This document shows, piece by piece, positions 58,638-64,000 of a DNA stretch of 64,000 nt. Source of the DNA: Secundilactobacillus paracollinoides DSM 15502 = JCM 11969 (lineage in GTDB: Bacteria; Bacillota; Bacilli; Lactobacillales; Lactobacillaceae); NCBI RefSeq assembly GCF_001311135.1, contig NZ_BBAG01000007.1, forward strand, positions 23,264 through 87,263. The letters run 5' to 3'. Position numbers and translations under genes: made by a program. Within the stretch, counting starts at the first letter, position 1. Each line of letters starts with the position of its first letter. The notes beneath the pieces were generated by a model, which worked only from the letters and a program-made list of their open reading frames with translations, had not been told where the DNA came from and searched no databases.

Positions 58638-59477
58638 CTAGCCTCCAAATCCTTTAAAAATCATTTGTAAGCCGATCAATAAGATCACCGGAATAAAAAT
58701 CATGCGAATGACTCGTGATGGTAGGACTTGCATGATGCGCGTACCCAGCACGGCACCCACCAGAATGCCTAGTGCTAACGGCACCGCGATGTTTGGCAGA
58801 ATTGCACCATTAAAAAAGTACACGGTGGCGCTGGCTGCTGCGGTTACGCCCATCATCAGGTTACTTGTGGCAGATGATGGTTTGAGCGGCATCTTCATGA
58901 AGGTATCCATGGCGGTTACTTTGAAGGCACCTGAGCCAATCCCAAGCAGTCCACTGGCTAACCCGGCACCCAGCATCACAACAAACCCCTGGGGGACATT
59001 GGTGACTTGATAGTCGACCTGTTTAAATGACGCTTTGTCAAAGTAGGTGCCGTTTAACTTGAGCTTCGTTGCAATCGCATCATCCTGAACGGTTCGCTCT
59101 GATTCGGCACTGCGGCGTAATTTACGATACATATTCCAGCCGGAGAACAGGAGCAGGGCACCAAACAAAAAGTACAGGTACTTAGGATTGAGAACGCCTG
59201 TCAGCAGCGCACCCATGATTGCGCCGATGGTCGTGGCGATCTCCAAGAACATGGCAACCCGCAAGTTCAACACATCATCATGCAGATAGGCGATGGTTGA
59301 GCCGGAACTCGTTGCAATGACCGCGATAATGCTTGCACCAATGGCGTATTTAATATCGAGACCCATGGATAGTGTTAATACGGGGGTGACGACGATGCCA
59401 CCGCCAAGACCAAGAATCGCCCCGACAATGCCGGTGGCCAGGCCGACACCCATCATTAAAAGGATACTAAAGCCCAT
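58638..59477 (-). CDS. TauE/SafE-family sulfite or anion exporter
   Basis: 279 residues, eight membrane segments in two related halves: GAILGLGGGIVVTPVL near residue 18 and GLLGIGSGAFKVTAM near 178 are the paired family motifs. Members export sulfite or organosulfonates, or import anions; the substrate here is unknown. First gene of a two-gene unit with DUF1634. Confidence 0.9.
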   Translation of the reverse strand: MGFSILLMMGVGLATGIVGAILGLGGGIVVTPVLTLSMGLDIKYAIGASIIAVIATSSGSTIAYLHDDVLNLRVAMFLEIATTIGAIMGALLTGVLNPKYLYFLFGALLLFSGWNMYRKLRRSAESERTVQDDAIATKLKLNGTYFDKASFKQVDYQVTNVPQGFVVMLGAGLASGLLGIGSGAFKVTAMDTFMKMPLKPSSATSNLMMGVTAAASATVYFFNGAILPNIAVPLALGILVGAVLGTRIMQVLPSRVIRMIFIPVILLIGLQMIFKGFGG

Positions 59478-59614
59478 AAACTCACCTCAATTTGAATTAA
59501 AAATATGTATGAATTGGCCGTTTTGTAAAAACGACACTGCACTAAACATAGCATAATCGAATTGTTAAGCAAATGTTTCTTTTCTAAAATAGGTCAAGAT
59601 AGGTGCTTATTTTA

Positions 59615-59623
59615 TGCTATACT
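59615..59623 (+). promoter_or_regulatory. Extended -10 promoter of the PAP2 gene
   Basis: TGCTATACT: an extended -10 box with no clear -35 box. Confidence 0.45.
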
Positions 59624-59674
59624 CGATTTTGCAGTGTTTAACTGTGGTGAATAATCAGTGGAGGAATCATCATT

Positions 59675-60339
59675 ATGATCATCGAATCAGAACGGGATCG
59701 GCCTTTTCGTTTGCTGATCAGTGGGGCTTTTCTAGTGTTTTTGATGAAGGTTGTCATGGACCATTCCGGCCCGCTCCAGTTCATGGATGACATCCTGGTC
59801 TCAGCAGTTCAAAAGCATACCACGGGGACAAAGGACGTATTATTTAAGTTGATCACGACCTTAGCGAGTCCAACAATGGATATCATATGGGTGCTCGTGA
59901 TCGGTTTTCTCTTGTGGGGATTTAAGTATAAAATTCCTGCGTTATGGGCGCTAGGGACGCTCATTGGCGGTGACGTGGTTGCGTTTATCGTCAAACACAT
60001 CGTTGCGCGTCAACGACCAATTGGTCATTTGGCGTCGGATAGCGGCTATAGTTTTCCAAGTGGTCACGTTTTTGGCACCTTCTTACTTGTCGCCATTCTC
60101 TGGATCATTGCGGTACCGCTATTGTCGACCATGTGGCACCGGGTGCTCATTAGAACGTTAATGGTCATCTGGTTGGCGCTCGTTGCTTTTCACGTGTGTA
60201 CCTTGGTGCGCATTACCCAACCGATACCATCGGTGCGATGTTACTGGGTTACGCCTGGTTGCAGATTGCTGAGTGGTTGTATCTGTGGTTGGCTCCAAAA
60301 TTAAAAAATTGGCACCTGACACAACGGTCTGTGTTGTAG
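59675..60339 (+). pseudogene. PAP2-family membrane phosphatase, frameshifted as sequenced
   Basis: Lipid phosphatase such as undecaprenyl-diphosphate or phosphatidate phosphatase. The three active-site motifs are seen: KHIVARQRP near residue 106, SFPSGHVFGT near 125 and, after restoring one T near 60190 (GCTTTTCAC), SRVYLGAHYPTDTIGA. The last motif would be lost in the sequenced frame. Repaired length about 221 residues, with five to six membrane helices. GTGGAGGAATC precedes the ATG. Confidence 0.85.
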
Positions 60340-60352
60340 CGAGTTGCCGTAT

Positions 60353-60388
60353 AAAAAGCTGAGGTCTGGATTAGACCTCAGCTTTTTT
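60353..60388 (+). terminator. Terminator after the PAP2 gene
   Basis: AAAAAGCTGAGGTCT pairs perfectly with AGACCTCAGCTTTTTT over 5 nt. Confidence 0.92.
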
Positions 60389-60503
60389 AGGACTAAATGA
60401 GCAATACAATGGACGTTGCCAGTGCCATTTAGTACATTAAGAGGGAGAAGAATGGTTCATTTGAAGCATTTCTGACGATTTGCAAAAAGAAGGGATGATT
60501 ATC

Positions 60504-60689
60504 ATGAATAAACGATTAACACGTTCAGATCAACGGATTTTCTCAGGCGTTTTAGGCGGCATCGCGGAATATTTTGATTGGGATCCGGCTTGGGTGCGTT
60601 TGGGCTACGTCGTCCTAAGTGTTGCAACTGGTGGTTTGGGCGGCCTGTTGGTATACATTGGTGCCGCTGTCGTTATCCCTGAAAAATAA
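60504..60689 (+). CDS. PspC-domain protein
   Basis: 61 residues. RSDQRIFSGVLGGIAEYFDWDPAWVRLGYVV is the PspC domain, with one C-terminal membrane segment (GGLGGLLVYIGAAVVIP). Small PspC proteins take part in envelope stress responses. The ATG at 60504 was chosen for AGAAGGG at a suitable distance. Confidence 0.9.
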   Translation: MNKRLTRSDQRIFSGVLGGIAEYFDWDPAWVRLGYVVLSVATGGLGGLLVYIGAAVVIPEK

Positions 60690-60693
60690 CCGG

Positions 60694-61504
60694 TCATTCC
60701 GTTTGCGTTAACGTCTCGTTTAGCCACTCCTCTGCCAGTTTAAGCCAGTGGGCCACGTGAGGTTGGTCAGCATCTCGTTTCCAAGCCGTGAGATGGTTCG
60801 CGAGTGCGATACCATGCGGACCATGGTGGAAAACGTGCAGTTCGTAGGGAATGTTGTTTTCCGCAAGAGCTTTGGCGTACGCCAGACTATTTTTGGCCGG
60901 CACCAGCGGATCATCACCTGTGACCCAAATAAAGGTGGGCGGATTAGCCGCAGAAACGTGCTGGTCTGCGGCAAATTTGTCTGGCGTCGAGGTCCAAGCG
61001 GCTAATGTTTCAGCGTCGGTCGGGAACCCAAGCGCGGGATTGATCACGGGGTAGCCTAAGATAACTGCTTGTGGTTTAAGACTGATCGAGCGCTGCCTGA
61101 TTGCGTTTTGAGCCAGTCAGTGTGCCAGTAGTCGCTGTAAAGACTCACAATGTGACCGCCAACGGAAAAGCCGGCAATCACAATGGTGTTTGCATCGACG
61201 TGCCACTCGTCGGCATGCCGGCGAACCAGTGCCACCGCTTGGGCTAAATCGATAACGGGCGCAGGCAGCAGCGGTTTCTTTTCACCGGCAAAATGGTAAC
61301 GCAGGTAAAAACACTGGTAGCCTAAATTGGAAAATGCCAGCGCTAAGGTCTCTGCCTGAGCTTCTGGAATGTGCGTGTAGGAGCCGCCAGGGACAACGAT
61401 TACTGCCGGATAATTCTCGTGAGTACTGGTATCATCAGCGTCCTTGATGTACCTCTTAGATAGGCCGTGGCATCTTCTGCCAGGGTCTCTTTAATGATTT
61501 TCAT
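60694..61504 (-). pseudogene. Alpha/beta hydrolase (acetyl-esterase-like), frameshifted as sequenced
   Basis: Intracellular esterase. The oxyanion-hole segment VVPGGSYTHI, the nucleophile elbow GFSVGGH, the acidic residue in TGDDPLVP and the His in FHHGPHG are all present. They are spread across frames by two single-base deletions near 61453 and 61085. Repaired length about 270 residues. The ATG at 61504 follows AGGTGA. Convergent with PspC (5 bp apart). Substrate unknown. Confidence 0.8.
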
Positions 61505-61574
61505 CGTATCATCACCTATAATGGATTGAGTTTACGATTAAGTTTAACGCACTTTAGGCAAAGGACGAAGGATA

Positions 61575-62105
61575 ATGACGTTGCAATTGCAAACAGACCG
61601 CATGATGCTGCGGCCATTTTTAGAATCGGACCTCGCGGATTATTTTGAAATCGTGGGAAATCCTAATAGCGCTATTGCGGCCGGTTTCCAAACGGCACGG
61701 ACGATGGAAGATGCTCAGTTTATGCTGCAGCGCGCGATGACGACTGGGATGGTCTACGCGCTGGTTGAACGGCGCACGGAAAAAGTAATCGGCAGTATTG
61801 GTTTGTATGAAAAAATGGGCAGTGATGGCAGTCCGATTTATGATGAAAGTGAATTGGGCTACGTGCTGAACCAGGCGTTTTGGGGGCGCGGGTACATGCC
61901 TGAAGCTGGCCAGGCGCTGATCGATTACGTCTCAAAAGAACGGCTGTTTCAGCGTCTCTGGGCGAGTTCCCTCGATGAGAATGAACGCTCACAGCGTGTT
62001 TTAGTGAAATTGAGATTTGAATTAGTTGACCGGTATCAACATTCGGATCACGCGTTGTATCAGCCGGGAAAACTCGAGCTGATCTATCAACGCGAACTTA
62101 GTTAA
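61575..62105 (+). CDS. GNAT-family N-acetyltransferase (RimJ/RimL-like)
   Basis: 176 residues: TDRMMLRPFLESDLADYFEIV at the start, ELGYVLNQAFWGRGYMPEAGQALIDY with the acetyl-CoA loop near 98, and NERSQRVLVKLRFELV at the end. This is the Acetyltransf_3 layout of ribosomal-protein or amino-acid acetyltransferases. Target unknown. AAAGGACGAAGGATA precedes the ATG. Confidence 0.88.
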   Translation: MTLQLQTDRMMLRPFLESDLADYFEIVGNPNSAIAAGFQTARTMEDAQFMLQRAMTTGMVYALVERRTEKVIGSIGLYEKMGSDGSPIYDESELGYVLNQAFWGRGYMPEAGQALIDYVSKERLFQRLWASSLDENERSQRVLVKLRFELVDRYQHSDHALYQPGKLELIYQRELS

Positions 62106-62141
62106 GGTTTGATGAGGATTCACCATAGAACCGAATACTGA

Positions 62142-62168
62142 TTGCAAACGTCACCCAATCGGTATAAT
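62142..62168 (+). promoter_or_regulatory. Promoter of the lysP leader
   Basis: TTGCAA and TATAAT, spacer 15 bp, just before the riboswitch. Confidence 0.5.
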
Positions 62169-62181
62169 ATGTACCTATCGA

Positions 62182-62409
62182 ATAGAAGAGGCGCAGGACT
62201 TATGAGTCGCTGCGGTGAGGCAGATCAGTGCCGTTAAGCCGCAGTTAAAGGAAGTTTTGCCGAAGTGTGGTGACCCTGATCCGTCACCATGCTGGGGTCA
62301 GTCTTAATAGGGCTGGCACTGTCGCGAACCGCGGAGAGCTTCCTACGATGATGACGATGAACCTATTGATCGGTCTTCTCGCGGGTGAACTGCGGGCAGG
62401 CCGTTTTTC
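62182..62409 (+). promoter_or_regulatory. Lysine riboswitch (L-box) with terminator
   Basis: Conserved L-box pieces in the right order: AGAGGCGCAGGACT near 62187, GTGAGG near 62215, GCCGAAG near 62259, GCTGGGGTC near 62291, GGCTGGCACTGTCG near 62311 and CGGAGAGCTTC near 62331. A terminator follows (CGGTCTTCTCGC with GCGGGCAGGCCG at 62371-62402, then T-run). Lysine binding would favour termination and lower expression of the downstream permease. The remaining bases of the gap are leader. Confidence 0.88.
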
Positions 62410-62478
62410 TATTTGCAAAATGAAATTCCGGTTAATTCAAATGAGGGTTAGCTGTTAGGAAAGTGAGAGGAATTTAGC

Positions 62479-63951
62479 ATGGCAGATAATGATAACGATC
62501 ATCAGGTGAAGCGTGAACTGAAAACACGCCATCTATCGATGATCGCGCTTGGCGGTAGTATTGGGACGGGGCTGTTCGTTGCGAGCGGTTCTGCGATTTC
62601 CACTGCCGGTCCAGGAGGTGCCTTAGTCGCTTATGTTGCCATGGGTGCCATGGTGTACTTCCTGATGACGAGTTTGGGTGAAATGGCCACGAATATGCCC
62701 GTTTCCGGCTCGTTTGCCACGTATTCAACCAAGTATGTTGACCCAGCCTTAGGATTTGCGATGGGCTGGAATTATTGGTTTAACTGGGCCATCACGCTGG
62801 CGGTCGATATCAGTACTGCAGCGCTGGTCATGAAGTATTGGCTGCCGAACATTCCCAGTTGGATCTGGAGTGTCGCGGTCCTGGTCCTCATCTTTTTGAT
62901 CAATGCACTCACGGTTAAAGCGTTTGGTGAAACGGAATACTGGATGGCGATGATCAAAGTCATTACCGTCATCATTTTCCTGATCGTCGGCGTGTTAACG
63001 ATTATTGGGGTCATGGGCGGCCACGCCACTGGACTTGAAAACTTCACGTATAAGAAGGCCCCATTTGTTGGTGGGCTGCCCGCAACGCTGAGTGTGTTCG
63101 TGGTTGCTGGGTTCTCCTTCCAAGGGACTGAATTAGTCGGAATTACTGCCGGCGAATCCAAAACGCCCGAAAAGAGTATCCCAAAGGCCATCAATCAGGT
63201 CTTTTGGCGGATTTTGCTCTTCTACATTTTTGCTATTTTTGTCATTGCATGTATTATTCCATACACGAGTCCTGATCTGTTGGGCTCGTCTGCTTCAGAT
63301 ATTGCCATCAGTCCATTCACGCTTGTCTTTAAGCGGGCTGGTCTCGCTGCGGCTGCCAGTGTCATGAACGCCGTTATTTTAACGTCAGTGATCTCAGCTG
63401 CGAACTCTGGGATGTATGCTTCTTCACGGATGCTTTACTCCCTGTCACTTGACGGGTACGCACCAAAGTACTTTGAACACACGACGAAGCATGGGGTGCC
63501 ATTGCGTGCACAGGTGGCCACCACGGTTGTTGGTGCGCTGACCTTCATCGCAAGTATTGCGGGACCGCAAGTGTACGTATGGCTCGTGGCGGCGTCCGGT
63601 CTGACTGGATTCATCGCCTGGGTCGGCATCGCGATTTCTCATTTCCGCTTCCGGCGTGCTTTTGTTAAGCAGGGCCACAAGGAATCTGAGCTGAAATACC
63701 ATGCCAAGTGGTTCCCACTGGGACCAATTCTGGCACTGATCCTCTGTATCGTGGTGATCGTGGGTCAAGATCCTGGTTCATTTGTCCACTTTGACTGGGA
63801 GAAGATTCTGGTCACTTACCTGAGTGTGCCACTGTTTATCGTGCTGTTCTTCTACTACAAGATCCGGCACCACACAAAGATGATTCCGCTTGATGAGGTC
63901 GATGTTGAGCCTCACAAACGGGATGAAACAACGGATGATGAAGAAGCTTAA
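62479..63951 (+). CDS. lysP: Lysine-specific permease
   Basis: APC-family amino-acid permease, 490 residues and twelve membrane segments. LSMIALGGSIGTGLFVASGSAI near residue 20 and FSFQGTELVGITAGES near 213 are family motifs. The lysine riboswitch upstream supports lysine as substrate. The acidic C-terminal tail (DETTDDEEA) is cytoplasmic. AGAGG precedes the ATG. Intact. Confidence 0.92.
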   Translation: MADNDNDHQVKRELKTRHLSMIALGGSIGTGLFVASGSAISTAGPGGALVAYVAMGAMVYFLMTSLGEMATNMPVSGSFATYSTKYVDPALGFAMGWNYWFNWAITLAVDISTAALVMKYWLPNIPSWIWSVAVLVLIFLINALTVKAFGETEYWMAMIKVITVIIFLIVGVLTIIGVMGGHATGLENFTYKKAPFVGGLPATLSVFVVAGFSFQGTELVGITAGESKTPEKSIPKAINQVFWRILLFYIFAIFVIACIIPYTSPDLLGSSASDIAISPFTLVFKRAGLAAAASVMNAVILTSVISAANSGMYASSRMLYSLSLDGYAPKYFEHTTKHGVPLRAQVATTVVGALTFIASIAGPQVYVWLVAASGLTGFIAWVGIAISHFRFRRAFVKQGHKESELKYHAKWFPLGPILALILCIVVIVGQDPGSFVHFDWEKILVTYLSVPLFIVLFFYYKIRHHTKMIPLDEVDVEPHKRDETTDDEEA

Positions 63952-63966
63952 TTGAATGTGATTCTT

Positions 63967-64000
63967 AAAAGTCGGTAGACCAGAAGGTTGCCGGCTTTTT
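63967..64000 (+). terminator. Terminator of lysP
   Basis: AAAAGTCGGTAGACC pairs with GGTTGCCGGCTTTTT over a 4-nt loop; runs to the window edge. Confidence 0.85.

Noticed and set aside
1..64000. tRNA, rRNA, CRISPR array, prophage or transposase gene
   Set aside because: Looked for and not found; the repeats are dispersed hairpins without regular spacing and no ORF resembles a transposase or integrase.

Overview
The window looks like a chromosomal segment from a member of the Lactobacillaceae. Evidence: low-to-mid GC; strong Shine-Dalgarno sites; a complete oppBCDF operon with two oppA genes; class 1A PyrD; pyruvate oxidase; guaA and coaA; HelD helicases; a PyrR-type leader before a uracil permease; and a lysine riboswitch before a LysP-like permease. 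I see no rRNA, tRNA, CRISPR array, prophage or transposase gene.

Layout: 1-5.2 kb, end of an unknown gene, a glutamine-type ABC importer (glnQHMP) and hflX. 5.2-14.4 kb, oligopeptide import (oppA, oppA, oppBCDF). 14.4-21.8 kb, a phosphoglycerate-mutase-like phosphatase, a Kef-type antiporter, helD and coaA, separated by two copies of a 550-bp non-coding element with folded arms. 21.9-27 kb, guaA and two tandem paralogues of unknown function. 27-32.3 kb, an MFS pump with a divergent TetR regulator, then marR and a second helD. 32.4-41.1 kb, a structured leader RNA and a six-gene exopolysaccharide operon with a degenerate GGDEF protein that looks like a c-di-GMP receptor. 41.6-64 kb, pyruvate oxidase, a pseudouridine synthase, acetyltransferases, pyrD, pyrimidine and nucleobase permeases, a CDF metal exporter with a DtxR-family regulator, a ThrE-type exporter, a TauE/DUF1634 pair, a PAP2 phosphatase, PspC, an esterase and lysP.

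Two non-coding repeat families stand out. One is a dispersed long hairpin of about 110-130 bp with at least nine full or nearly full copies plus fragments; its stem sequence changes between copies while pairing is kept, and its left edge often supplies the TAG stop of the preceding gene. The other is the 550-bp element, whose two arms are inverted, diverged copies of each other and each fold into an outer stem with two branch hairpins.

Many genes (about 20) are interrupted by small frameshifts. Nearly all can be repaired by restoring one missing base (two at a few sites), often in a run of G or C. This one-sided pattern suggests base-calling deletions rather than true gene decay, so genes typed 'pseudogene' here are broken only as sequenced and may be intact in the organism.
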